The position numbers were made by a program, and so were the translations under genes. A stretch of DNA of 64,000 nt from Enterobacter genomosp. O (lineage in GTDB: Bacteria; Pseudomonadota; Gammaproteobacteria; Enterobacterales; Enterobacteriaceae): positions 186,001 to 250,000 of the forward strand of contig NZ_LECZ01000027.1 of assembly GCF_001022965.1 (NCBI RefSeq). Direction: 5' to 3'. Of this stretch, positions 30,354 to 38,485 are shown piece by piece; position 1 is the stretch's first letter; each line of letters opens with the position of its first letter. Under the pieces are notes generated by a model, which did not search any database, was not told the origin of the DNA, and saw only the letters and a program-made list of their open reading frames with translations.

Positions 30354-31952
30354 ATGTCTACAGGGAAAACACTGCTCGCCCTTGCGCTGAGCGCTTTTTT
30401 ACCAGCCGGTGCCGCATGGGCGGCAAACAACGACACCCTTATTTACTGTTCTGAAGCGTCCCCCGAGTCGTTCAACCCGCAAATTGCCAGCTCTGGTCCG
30501 TCTTTTGTGGCCAGCTCTCAGGTGCTGTATAACCGCCTGATCAATTTCGACCCGGTGAAAAATACCCCGGTTCCGTCGTTGGCAGAGTCCTGGACGATTT
30601 CACCGGACGGCAAGACCTATACCTTTACCCTGCGCAAAGGGGTGAAGTTCAACAGCAATAAATACTTCAAACCAACGCGCGACTTTAACGCCGATGACGT
30701 TATTTTCTCGGTCATGCGTCAGAAAGACCCTAAGCACCCGTACCATAATGTGTCGCAGGGCAACTACGAATACTTCAATGATGTGGGTCTCGACAAGCTG
30801 ATTCAGGACGTTAAAAAGGTCGATGATTACCACGTTCAGTTTACCCTCAGCGAGCCCAACGCCGCGTTCCTGGCCGACTGGGGGATGGATTTCGCCTCTA
30901 TTCTTTCCGCTGAATACGCCGACGTGATGCTGAAAAAAGGCACGCCTGAGAACGTTGACACCTGGCCGATTGGGACCGGGCCTTATGTCCTCCAGCAGTA
31001 CAAGGTGGATTCGCTGATCCGCTATGTTGCTAACCCGAACTACTGGGACGGCGAGGTTCCAACGAAGCATCTCATCTTCTCCATCACGCCAAATGTGGAA
31101 ACGCGTCTGGCGAAGCTGCAGACCAACGAGTGCCAGATCGTTCCTGCGCCGTCCCCGGTGCAGTTCGATGTTATCAAGAACAACAAGGACCTGACGCTGC
31201 ACGCCGTCGATGCGCTGAACGTCGGCTACCTGGCGTTCAACACCGAGAAAAAACCGTTTGATAACGTGCTGGTGCGTCAGGCGCTGAACTACGCGACCGA
31301 CAAGAAAGCTATCGTTAATGCGGTCTTTATGGGATCGGGCACGGTGGCAAAATCGCCGATCCCGCCAAACATGCTGGGCTTTAATAAAGACCTGAAGGAC
31401 TACAGCTACGATCCTGAAAAAGCGAAAGCGCTGCTGAAGCAGGCCGGGCTGGAGAAGGGCGCGGAAGTCACGCTGTGGTCAATGCCGGTTCAGCGTCCGT
31501 ACAACCCTAACTCACGCCGTATCGCGGAGATGATCCAGAGCGACTGGGCCAAAGTCGGCGTGAAGGCCAAAATTGTCTCCTACGAGTGGGGCGAATACCT
31601 CTCCGGAATGCGCAAAGGCGAACATGACTCCGCGCTGTTTGGCTGGATGTCCGATAACGGCGATCCGGACAACTTTGCCGATGTACTGCTGGGCTGCAAC
31701 AGCATCAAAACCGGCTCAAACGCCGCGCGCTGGTGCGATAAGGGGTATGATGATCTGGTACAAAAAGCGAAGCTGACCAGCAACCCGGCCGAGCGTGCGA
31801 AACTCTACGGCCAGGCGCAGGAGATTTTCTACCAGCAGGCGCCGTGGATTGCGCTGGCAAACGGTAAAACGTTCTATGCGACCCGCAGCAACGTGACCGG
31901 ATACAGCGTGAGCCTGATGGGCAGCGATTTCTCGAAAGCGAAGCTGAACTAA
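30354..31952 (+). CDS. DppA-like peptide/solute-binding protein (SBP family 5)
   Basis: A 532-residue periplasmic binding protein. The ATG at 30354 gives a good signal peptide (MSTGKTLLALALSAFLPAGA then AWAANN) and discards 26 upstream residues. The body is close to E. coli DppA: TLIYCSEASPESFNPQ, YTFTLRKGVKFNSN, SITPNVETRLAKLQTNECQI, MPVQRPYNPNSRRIAEMIQ, DNGDPDNF. No dpp permease or ATPase gene is nearby, so it probably works with the permease of a dpp or related system encoded elsewhere. The ligand (peptide, haem or other) is unknown. Confidence 0.88.
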   Translation: MSTGKTLLALALSAFLPAGAAWAANNDTLIYCSEASPESFNPQIASSGPSFVASSQVLYNRLINFDPVKNTPVPSLAESWTISPDGKTYTFTLRKGVKFNSNKYFKPTRDFNADDVIFSVMRQKDPKHPYHNVSQGNYEYFNDVGLDKLIQDVKKVDDYHVQFTLSEPNAAFLADWGMDFASILSAEYADVMLKKGTPENVDTWPIGTGPYVLQQYKVDSLIRYVANPNYWDGEVPTKHLIFSITPNVETRLAKLQTNECQIVPAPSPVQFDVIKNNKDLTLHAVDALNVGYLAFNTEKKPFDNVLVRQALNYATDKKAIVNAVFMGSGTVAKSPIPPNMLGFNKDLKDYSYDPEKAKALLKQAGLEKGAEVTLWSMPVQRPYNPNSRRIAEMIQSDWAKVGVKAKIVSYEWGEYLSGMRKGEHDSALFGWMSDNGDPDNFADVLLGCNSIKTGSNAARWCDKGYDDLVQKAKLTSNPAERAKLYGQAQEIFYQQAPWIALANGKTFYATRSNVTGYSVSLMGSDFSKAKLN

Positions 31953-31962
31953 GCGTTTTATT

Positions 31963-32036
31963 GCCGGGTGGCGGCTACGCCTTACCCGGCCTACATTTGG
32001 CACCCGTAGGCCCGGTAAGCGTAGCGCCACCGGGCT
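31963..32036. repeat. BIME: two REP units in opposite orientation
   Basis: The first unit is at 31963-31990 (GCCGGGTGGCGGC then GCCTTACCCGGC) and the second at 32010-32035 (GCCCGGTAAGCG then GCGCCACCGGGC), inverted relative to each other, between the binding-protein gene and ydcY. Confidence 0.8.
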
Positions 32037-32053
32037 CGTGAAAAGGAGTGACA

Positions 32054-32287
32054 ATGTCACATTTAAACGAAGTTATCGCCCGCGTCGATGCCGCGATTGA
32101 AGAGAGCGTCATCGCCCACATGAATGAGCTGCTGATTGAACTGAGCGATGACGCTGAGCTGAGCCGCGATGAACGCTACACCCAGCAGCAGCGCCTGCGT
32201 ACCGCGATCTCGCATCACGGCAAGCAGCATAAGGAAGAGTTAGAGGCGCGCCAGGAGCATCTCACCAAAGGCGGCGTCATTCTGTAA
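32054..32287 (+). CDS. ydcY: DUF2526 protein YdcY
   Basis: A 77-residue, highly charged helical protein. The ATG at 32054 (behind AAAGGAGTGACA) gives MSHLNEVIARVDAAIEESVI, matching E. coli YdcY along its length (AHMNELLIELSDDAELSRDE). The function is unknown. In E. coli it follows ortT directly; here 9.4 kb containing srfABC is interposed. Confidence 0.88.
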   Translation: MSHLNEVIARVDAAIEESVIAHMNELLIELSDDAELSRDERYTQQQRLRTAISHHGKQHKEELEARQEHLTKGGVIL

Positions 32288-32290
32288 CGT

Positions 32291-32740
32291 TCAAAACTGG
32301 CGTCGCGCCACCAGCCAGGCACCGACGACCAGCATCACCGCGCCGCACACCGGGCCTATCAGGGCGCGCAGCGGAATGCCGTTGCTTCTCAGCACGTCCA
32401 TCACCAGCCCGCCGATGAGCTGGCTTGCTACCAGCACGGCGATAGTCGTCGCCGCGCCAACGTTCTGATACCCGCTGATGCTGGCAAACACGAAGAACGA
32501 CCCCAGCAACCCCGGAATGAGCGTCCACCAGCGTACCGTTGCGGCCAGCTCGCTAAACCCGGCGACGCCCTGTTTCAGCAGCAAAATGCTGACAAACAGC
32601 ACAATGCCGACCAGGGAATTCAGCAGCATCGCGATAAGTATGGTGGAAGAGGACTGGGTGATACGCACCATTAAGGTGTTTTGCACCACCAGGCCAATGC
32701 CCGCCGCCACCAGAAACGCCAGCGTCAGTGACTGATTCAT
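32291..32740 (-). CDS. ydcZ: DMT-family inner-membrane protein YdcZ
   Basis: A 149-residue protein with about five hydrophobic helices and the DUF606/DMT-type sequence LAFLVAAGIGLVVQNTLMVR and NSLVGIVLFVSILLL. It is a half-size transporter that may dimerise. Its start overlaps the mnaT stop by four bases, so it is coupled to the acetyltransferase, as in E. coli. A role in exporting an acetylated product is possible but unproven. Confidence 0.85.
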   Translation of the reverse strand: MNQSLTLAFLVAAGIGLVVQNTLMVRITQSSSTILIAMLLNSLVGIVLFVSILLLKQGVAGFSELAATVRWWTLIPGLLGSFFVFASISGYQNVGAATTIAVLVASQLIGGLVMDVLRSNGIPLRALIGPVCGAVMLVVGAWLVARRQF

Positions 32741-33255
32741 GGGATGGCGTCCGGGTCGCTGCGCTCGTCCAGCTGCAGTTGCATGAAGGTTAAGTCCAGC
32801 CAGCGGCCAAACTTGGTGCCCACCTGCGGCATCTGTCCCGTCGTCACAAATCCCAGCGTTTCGTGCAGATGAATCGAGGCGTGGTTCTGCGCTTCAATTC
32901 CCGCCACCATGACGTGTTTGCCGATCTGACGAGCTTCGATTATCAACGCCTTCATCAGCGTACGGCCAATGCCTTTGCCCTGATGCCCCGGGTGGACATA
33001 AACCGAGTGCTCAACCGTATGGCGAAAACCGTCAAACGCGCGCCAGTCGCCAAAAGAGGCGTAGCCGGTGATAACGCCGTCTTCTTCGCTTACCAGAACC
33101 GGGTAACCCGCGAGCGTGCGTGCCTCAAACCAGGCGATGCGGTTGTCGGTATCGACGGTTTTATCGTTCCAGATCGCGGCAGTATGCAGCACCGCGTGGT
33201 TGTAGATCTCTCCTATCGCAGCGCAGTCTTCTTTGCAGGCGTGACGAACGATCAT
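32737..33255 (-). CDS. mnaT: L-amino acid N-acyltransferase MnaT
   Basis: A 172-residue GNAT acetyltransferase. Motif A is HPGHQGKGIGRTLMKALI near residues 83-100, with IVRHACKEDCAAIGEIYN at the start. E. coli MnaT (YncA) acetylates methionine analogues such as methionine sulfone and sulfoximine, and some amino acids. It is the first gene of mnaT-ydcZ and divergent from the XRE-cupin regulator at 33404; a repeat site lies 23 bases upstream of its start. Confidence 0.9.
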   Translation of the reverse strand: MIVRHACKEDCAAIGEIYNHAVLHTAAIWNDKTVDTDNRIAWFEARTLAGYPVLVSEEDGVITGYASFGDWRAFDGFRHTVEHSVYVHPGHQGKGIGRTLMKALIIEARQIGKHVMVAGIEAQNHASIHLHETLGFVTTGQMPQVGTKFGRWLDLTFMQLQLDERSDPDAIP

Positions 33256-33277
33256 GATTAAACCTCTGTGTGTTGTT

Positions 33278-33292
33278 CACTATAGTATTACG
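33278..33292. promoter_or_regulatory. Candidate operator, copy 1 (mnaT side)
   Basis: CACTATAGTATTACG is matched at 14 of 15 positions by a direct repeat at 33387-33401. Each contains the palindrome ACTATAGT. The two copies flank the region between mnaT and the XRE-cupin gene, a typical layout for an autoregulated divergent pair. Confidence 0.5.
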
Positions 33293-33386
33293 TTGTTGCT
33301 ACGATATTACACAACCGTATAGCCCGAACGCTACGGCATAAGCCATATTTTTTTGTTATCAAAAGCCCATTGAAATGCCGTTCATA

Positions 33387-33401
33387 CACTATAGTATGAC
33401 G
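33387..33401. promoter_or_regulatory. Candidate operator, copy 2, overlapping the regulator start
   Basis: CACTATAGTATGACG ends two bases before the ATG at 33404. TATAGT within it could be a -10 box eight bases from that ATG, which would make the mRNA leaderless. Confidence 0.5.
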
Positions 33402-33403
33402 TC

Positions 33404-33979
33404 ATGAACACCATAACAGACACGATGAATCAACGGATTAGCGCAAGAATTCGCCTTGAACGCGAGTCTCGCGGATGGTCCCTGAGCGAGCTTGCCGACC
33501 GGGCAGGCGTCTCCCGCGCCATGATCCATAAGATAGAGCGCGGGGACAGTAGCCCAACAGCGACCTTGCTTGCCCGCCTGTCAGGCGCGTTTGGCATCAG
33601 CATGTCCACGCTGATTGCCCGGGCCGAGATGCAGGAGGGCAAGCTGCTCCGCCTGGCAAACCAGCCCGTCTGGCGCGACCCGCAGACGCACTATCTCCGC
33701 CGCCACGTTTCTCCCCGCACCGATCTGCCCATCGACCTTGTTCAGGTTGAGCTGCCTGCGGGCAGCGATGTTCCGATGCCTGCATCTTCATACGCGCTGG
33801 CGCGTCAGCTTATCTGGCTGCAGTCCGGTGAGCTGGTGTTTCAGGAGGGCGATACGCGCCACGAGATGCACGCCGGAGACTGTCTGGAGCTGGGGCCGCC
33901 AAATGACTGCCGGTTCATTAACGAAACGAATGAAACCTGTATCTATCTGGTTGTACGGCTTAACCAGTCTGGCTCGTAA
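33404..33979 (+). CDS. XRE-family regulator with C-terminal cupin domain
   Basis: A 191-residue transcription factor. The HTH is in residues 10-65 (RIRLERESRGWSLSELADRA then GVSRAMIHKIERGDSSP). The cupin sensor domain is in 115-185 (LPAGSDVPMPASSYA, LVFQEGDTRHEMHAGDCLEL). The frame starts at an ATG two bases after a candidate operator; the next in-frame ATG (33425) also lacks a Shine-Dalgarno. Divergent mnaT is the likely target. It is not at this position in E. coli, where mnaT and curA are adjacent. Confidence 0.85.
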   Translation: MNTITDTMNQRISARIRLERESRGWSLSELADRAGVSRAMIHKIERGDSSPTATLLARLSGAFGISMSTLIARAEMQEGKLLRLANQPVWRDPQTHYLRRHVSPRTDLPIDLVQVELPAGSDVPMPASSYALARQLIWLQSGELVFQEGDTRHEMHAGDCLELGPPNDCRFINETNETCIYLVVRLNQSGS

Positions 33980-34044
33980 TGCTAATGCGGTAACGCCGAT
34001 CGTGAGCCAGGCTGTAATGACATTTGTACCAGAAGGAGATCCTG

Positions 34045-35085
34045 ATGAATCAACCTGTTTCGCAAAATCGCCGCTGGGTACTGGCCTCTCGTCCACAGGG
34101 CGCGCCGGTCGCGGAAAATTTTCGTCTGGAAACGCAGCCTGTTCCGGCGCCTGCTGAGGGGCAGCTTTTGCTCCGTACCGTCTGGCTGTCGCTGGACCCG
34201 TACATGCGCGGCCGCATGAGCGATGCGCCATCCTATTCGCCGCCGGTAGAGCTGGGTGCGGTGATGGTGGGGGGGACGGTCAGCCGCGTTGAGCAATCCC
34301 ATCACCCCGATTTCAAACCCGGTGAGTGGGTGCTGGGCTACAGCGGCTGGCAGGAGTATGAACTTTCAGACGGAAGCGGCCTGGTGAAGCTCGGCGAAAA
34401 TCCGACTCATCCTTCCTGGGCGCTGGTTATTCTGGGCATGCCGGGCTTTACCGCCTATATGGGGCTGCTGGATATCGGGCAACCCAAAGCGGGCGAAACG
34501 CTGGTGGTTGCCGCGGCGACGGGCCCGGTGGGCGCGACCGTCGGGCAGATCGGCAAAATCAAAGGTTGCCGGGTGGTCGGCGTCGCCGGTGGTGCTGAAA
34601 AATGCCGCCATGCCGTAGAAGTCCTCGGGTTTGACCTGTGCCTGGACCACCATGCGGCGGATTTTGCCGAACAGCTGAAGCACGCCTGCCCAAAAGGAAT
34701 TGACGTTTATTATGAAAACGTCGGCGGAAAAGTGTTTGATGCCGTTCTGCCGCTGCTGAATACCTCCGCCCGCGTGCCGGTTTGTGGTCTGGTGAGCGGC
34801 TACAATGCGACGGGTCTGCCTGAAGGACCGGATCGTCTGCCGCTCCTGATGGCGACCATTCTGAAGAAACGCATTCGTATACAGGGCTTTATCATCGGCC
34901 AGGACTACGGGCACCGCATTAAGGAGTTCCAGGAAGAGATGGGGCGCTGGGTGCAGGAGGGCAAAATTCACTATCGTGAACAGGTCACGGACGGGCTTGA
35001 GAACGCCCCCGAGGCGCTGATTGGCCTTCTTGAAGGGCGCAACTTCGGCAAAGTCGTGATTCGCGTCGCGGGTGACAATAAATAA
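34045..35085 (+). CDS. curA: NADPH-dependent curcumin/dihydrocurcumin reductase CurA
   Basis: A 346-residue zinc-independent medium-chain reductase (leukotriene B4 12-hydroxydehydrogenase type). The ATG at 34045, behind GAAGGAGATCCTG, is preferred to that at 34024. The nucleotide-binding motif is AATGPVGATVGQIGKIKG and AGGAEKCRH near 155-185; YYENVGGKVFDAVLP is a family signature. E. coli CurA (YncB) reduces curcumin and other alkenals/one substrates using NADPH. Confidence 0.92.
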   Translation: MNQPVSQNRRWVLASRPQGAPVAENFRLETQPVPAPAEGQLLLRTVWLSLDPYMRGRMSDAPSYSPPVELGAVMVGGTVSRVEQSHHPDFKPGEWVLGYSGWQEYELSDGSGLVKLGENPTHPSWALVILGMPGFTAYMGLLDIGQPKAGETLVVAAATGPVGATVGQIGKIKGCRVVGVAGGAEKCRHAVEVLGFDLCLDHHAADFAEQLKHACPKGIDVYYENVGGKVFDAVLPLLNTSARVPVCGLVSGYNATGLPEGPDRLPLLMATILKKRIRIQGFIIGQDYGHRIKEFQEEMGRWVQEGKIHYREQVTDGLENAPEALIGLLEGRNFGKVVIRVAGDNK

Positions 35086-35093
35086 ACAGCGTT

Positions 35094-35113
35094 ATGGCGG
35101 GGTTTCCCGCCAT
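35094..35113 (+). terminator. Hairpin after curA
   Basis: ATGGCGGG (35094-35101) pairs with CCCGCCAT (35106-35113) across GTTT, followed by an AT-rich ATTTATTT tract rather than a pure T-run. Confidence 0.55.
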
Positions 35114-35340
35114 ATTTATTTGTGAAGATACGATATATTGTCTTTAATTAATGGACATGGCATTTCGCGCCCTCATCCTGGATGAGCCCGAAACCGATAA
35201 AAAAATGATGTTTGCTTTTTTTGCTGTTTTTACGTACTTCCCACCACCAGGCATGACGATACAGGATATATCGGACCAGCGTCGTTTTATTAAAACTGGC
35301 GTTTAAAAATAGCATTAAGTTTTAGCTACAGGAATTGAAC

Positions 35341-36009
35341 ATGCTTGATTTGGATCACTTAGAAAAAGCCCAAAGGATCAGTCTTACCATGCAAGTTGAA
35401 CTCAGTTTGAAAGGCGCGTTAATTACGGGCTCACTCAAACCTGGGGCACGACTGATTACGAAAGAGATCGCCGATAAATTAGGGACCAGTATTACACCGG
35501 TTCGCGAGGCGCTTTTGCGCCTGGTGTCATCAGGGGCGTTACACGCCACGCCGGCGCAGGCATTTCTGGTTCCGGAGGTGACGCTGGAGCGGTATAACGA
35601 GATTAACGCCATCAGAAAACAGCTTGAGCCGATGGCGGTTGCTGCCGCATGCCAGAATATGTCAGACGGCAAGCTGGAGGCGTTGCGCAAAATGTCAGAG
35701 GTATTCCATGAGGCCATGCGCAACGGAAACGTTCAGCAGGCATTGCATGCGAACCGCGTCTTCCGGTTTACGCTTTATCAGTATGCGGAAATGCCCACGC
35801 TTAACGCGTTAATTGAACAGCTCTGGGTGCGCATCGGGCCCTGTATGAACTATCTGCACCAGGAGCTTAACGACATTAAAGCGTCGACCTATCACTATGA
35901 CGAACTCCTTTCCGCCCTTGAGCGAAGAGATGTTGATGCCAGCCAGAAGGCGATCGTTAAGGTGATTGATGAGGCGAATTCTCTTTTACAGCGACAATAT
36001 TTTAACTAA
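35341..36009 (+). CDS. mcbR: GntR/FadR-type regulator McbR
   Basis: A 222-residue regulator. The ATG at 35341 follows AGGA by seven bases. The GntR winged helix is in residues 15-75 (LKPGARLITKEIADKLGTSI then TPVREALLRLVSSGAL) and the FCD ligand-sensing domain in 90-210. It matches E. coli McbR (YncC), which represses mcbA and affects biofilm mucoidy, more weakly than the surrounding syntenic proteins match theirs. The mcbA gene itself is not in the window. Confidence 0.82.
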   Translation: MLDLDHLEKAQRISLTMQVELSLKGALITGSLKPGARLITKEIADKLGTSITPVREALLRLVSSGALHATPAQAFLVPEVTLERYNEINAIRKQLEPMAVAAACQNMSDGKLEALRKMSEVFHEAMRNGNVQQALHANRVFRFTLYQYAEMPTLNALIEQLWVRIGPCMNYLHQELNDIKASTYHYDELLSALERRDVDASQKAIVKVIDEANSLLQRQYFN

Positions 36010-36065
36010 GCGATTATTTAACAGAGCGACTATATACCGCGCCTAATTATTTATCTGGTGAATAA

Positions 36066-36092
36066 CTCCTGATGGCTTATTGCCATCAGGAG
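36066..36092. terminator. Hairpin between mcbR and pqqU
   Basis: CTCCTGATGGC (36066-36076) pairs with GCCATCAGGAG (36082-36092) around TTATT and lies between convergent genes. CGTTATTTTATTTAT follows on the plus strand. Confidence 0.65.
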
Positions 36093-36128
36093 CGTTATTT
36101 TATTTATAAAATAAACTTTTCTTTTTGC

Positions 36129-38243
36129 TTACTCGAAGCGATAAGAGACCGACAGGCCGACACCGTAGTTACGGCCTGGTGCAGGCTCGTAATAACGCCC
36201 GTTGGATTCGTTGACAATAACTGAGCCGACGTACTCTTTATCGAACAGATTATCGACGCGACCAAAGACGTCCATGCCCCAGTTGCCGTAGTTGAATTTA
36301 TACCCGGTATTCAGCCCGACCACGGTATACGACGGCGCTTTCGCCGTGTTCTCGTCGTCGGCCATGATATCGCTCATGTAGCGCACGTCAGAACCCGCGT
36401 ACCAGCCTTCTTCAGGCTGCCAGCCAAACGAGGCGTAACCCATATTGCGGGCGATGCCCGGCATACGGTTACCGTTGCAGTCTGCGTCGCCGCATACGTT
36501 GGTGCGGTAGGTGGCATCCAGATACGTCCACGCCAGCTTCAGCTTCCAGTTCTCAGCAAACTGCTGGTCGAGGGAAACTTCCACACCCTGACGACGGGTT
36601 TTACCGGCATTTTTATAGCTGGTACGTCCGCCAGAGCTGGCATCCACCACGATCTCATCATCCGTATCGGTGCGGAACAGGGCCGCGGTCAGCAGGCCAT
36701 TGCCAATGCGGGTTTTGCTGCCCACTTCATAGGTGTTGTTGGTGGACGGCTTAAGGCCAATGTTCAGACCGCCCTGATTATCGGCGCGGTAGGAGAGTTC
36801 GTTGATGGTTGGCGTTTCAAAGCCACGCCCTGCAGCAGCGTACAGGTTCCACGCGTCCGTCACGGCATATTTCACTGAACCGGCCGGGAGCCATTTGTGA
36901 TAGCTTGCGTCGCCGCTGTCATCGCCATTGCCCGGCGTAACGTAATGGTCGTTGGAATCAAACCAGACCGAGCTGTAGCGTACCCCCGCATCCACTGACA
37001 GCTTCTGCGTCAGCTGCCAGCTCGTTTGCAGATAAGGATCGACGTTCCACATCAGGTTACGTTCGTTACGACGTTTGTCACCCTTCACGCCGTAATCCGG
37101 CACGCCGTTGTTCATCACGAAGTTTTCGTATCCGCGACGATCTTCGCTCAGGTTTTCGTAGTTCAGGCCGGTGGTAAAGGTGACCGGCACCAGCAGCTCG
37201 CCACGGTGCGTCCAGCGGGTATCAATGCCCTGATAGTGGCGCTGCATATCAATCACCCCGCCGGAGTGGGAAGGTTTGAGCTGCGGCTGATAGGGAATCG
37301 ACTGGTACTGCGTCATTTCACGCTCGCCGGCGTACATCATCACGCTGAGGTCGTCCTGCGTGCTGAGCTGGCGGTCGTAGCGCAGGCCTGCCTGGGTCTG
37401 CTTAATGGTCTTACGCGTGTTGTACTGATCGCCGCGCGGAGACTGGCGCGGGTTGTCCCGCCACTCCTGATAGTTCAGCCCGCCCGGATCGTTGGCCTTC
37501 ATGTCCACGCTGTTGAAGATAAGCGTCAGCTTGCTGACGTCATCAATCCGCACGCCCAGTTTGGCGTTGGCGAGATTCTTACGCGCGCCGCTGTGGTCGC
37601 GAAAACCTTTGGTGGTGAAGCGGGTGGTGGAAACGGTGTAATCCACATCGCCCGCGTGGGTGCCATCACCCATCGCTCCGGTGGCTTTCATGCCGTAGCG
37701 CCAGGTCCCGTAGCTGCCGTAATAGCTGCTGGCTTCAATGGTCGGCGGCTGCTGCCCGGTCTGGGTATTGATGTTAATCACGCCGCCAGAGGCGTTGCCG
37801 TACAGGGCAGAGAAGGGGCCGCGCAGCACTTCAACGCTCTCCACGCTGGAGAGATCGATGTTGGAGGTCTGGCCCTGTCCGTCCGGCATGGTGGCAGGAA
37901 TACCGTCGACGTACATACGGATACCGCGCACGCCGAAGGTTGAGCGGGCACCAAACCCGCGCATCGAAAGCTGGAGGTCCTGGGCATAGTTCTGACGGTT
38001 CTGAATTTGCAGCCCCGGGACGCTGCCGAGGGACTCAGACAGGTTGATACGAGACGCGGCCTGGCGCATATCGTCGCCACTAACGACGCTGACCGCCGCC
38101 GGGGTATCGAGTTCCGATACGGTTTGCGGCGTGGCGCTGACGATCATGGTTTGTTCTTCCGCGCTCATTGCGCTAAGCGGCGCCAAAATAACGGGAACCA
38201 GCAGCAGCGGGAGAGAAGCCTTACGGGCAGAAATGATTTTCAT
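36129..38243 (-). CDS. pqqU: TonB-dependent outer-membrane receptor PqqU (YncD)
   Basis: A 704-residue TonB-dependent transporter. The signal peptide ends near MSAEE, the TonB box region is EQTMIVSA, and the plug domain runs from about 45 to 160 (VSVVSGDDMRQAASRINLSE, VEVLRGPFSALYGNASGGVI). A 22-strand barrel ends in GLSVSYRFE. In E. coli YncD (PqqU) imports pyrroloquinoline quinone and is a phage receptor. Divergent from yncE with a Fur-like box between them, as expected for a metal- or energy-regulated uptake locus. Confidence 0.9.
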   Translation of the reverse strand: MKIISARKASLPLLLVPVILAPLSAMSAEEQTMIVSATPQTVSELDTPAAVSVVSGDDMRQAASRINLSESLGSVPGLQIQNRQNYAQDLQLSMRGFGARSTFGVRGIRMYVDGIPATMPDGQGQTSNIDLSSVESVEVLRGPFSALYGNASGGVININTQTGQQPPTIEASSYYGSYGTWRYGMKATGAMGDGTHAGDVDYTVSTTRFTTKGFRDHSGARKNLANAKLGVRIDDVSKLTLIFNSVDMKANDPGGLNYQEWRDNPRQSPRGDQYNTRKTIKQTQAGLRYDRQLSTQDDLSVMMYAGEREMTQYQSIPYQPQLKPSHSGGVIDMQRHYQGIDTRWTHRGELLVPVTFTTGLNYENLSEDRRGYENFVMNNGVPDYGVKGDKRRNERNLMWNVDPYLQTSWQLTQKLSVDAGVRYSSVWFDSNDHYVTPGNGDDSGDASYHKWLPAGSVKYAVTDAWNLYAAAGRGFETPTINELSYRADNQGGLNIGLKPSTNNTYEVGSKTRIGNGLLTAALFRTDTDDEIVVDASSGGRTSYKNAGKTRRQGVEVSLDQQFAENWKLKLAWTYLDATYRTNVCGDADCNGNRMPGIARNMGYASFGWQPEEGWYAGSDVRYMSDIMADDENTAKAPSYTVVGLNTGYKFNYGNWGMDVFGRVDNLFDKEYVGSVIVNESNGRYYEPAPGRNYGVGLSVSYRFE

Positions 38244-38389
38244 GAATAAAACCGGTTGTGGTGTATAAACGAACCAAATGGAACATGTCCATACATGTTA
38301 AATGTTTTGTAAATGTTTTGAAAACTATAACCGCACATTGCGTTAATGAAAGGCGAAACGGGAAAGAAAAACTCCACATTCGTTTGATT

Positions 38390-38411
38390 AATGATTACTA
38401 TTCTCATTATC
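38390..38411. promoter_or_regulatory. Fur box between pqqU and yncE
   Basis: Read on the minus strand the site is three NATAAT-like hexamers, GATAAT, GAGAAT, AGTAAT, followed by CATT, close to the Fur 19-mer. It lies 75 bases upstream of yncE, which is Fur-regulated in E. coli. Confidence 0.7.
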
Positions 38412-38485
38412 AAAAGGCAATGCCATGACGTTGCCTGCAGGAAGTGATGTCAGCAGAAAACCCTCTTTTCAGAAAAGGAATTGTT

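Noticed and set aside
37026..37943. 305-codon open frame antisense to pqqU
   Set aside because: Lies wholly within a confident TonB-receptor gene and looks like a reverse-complement shadow.
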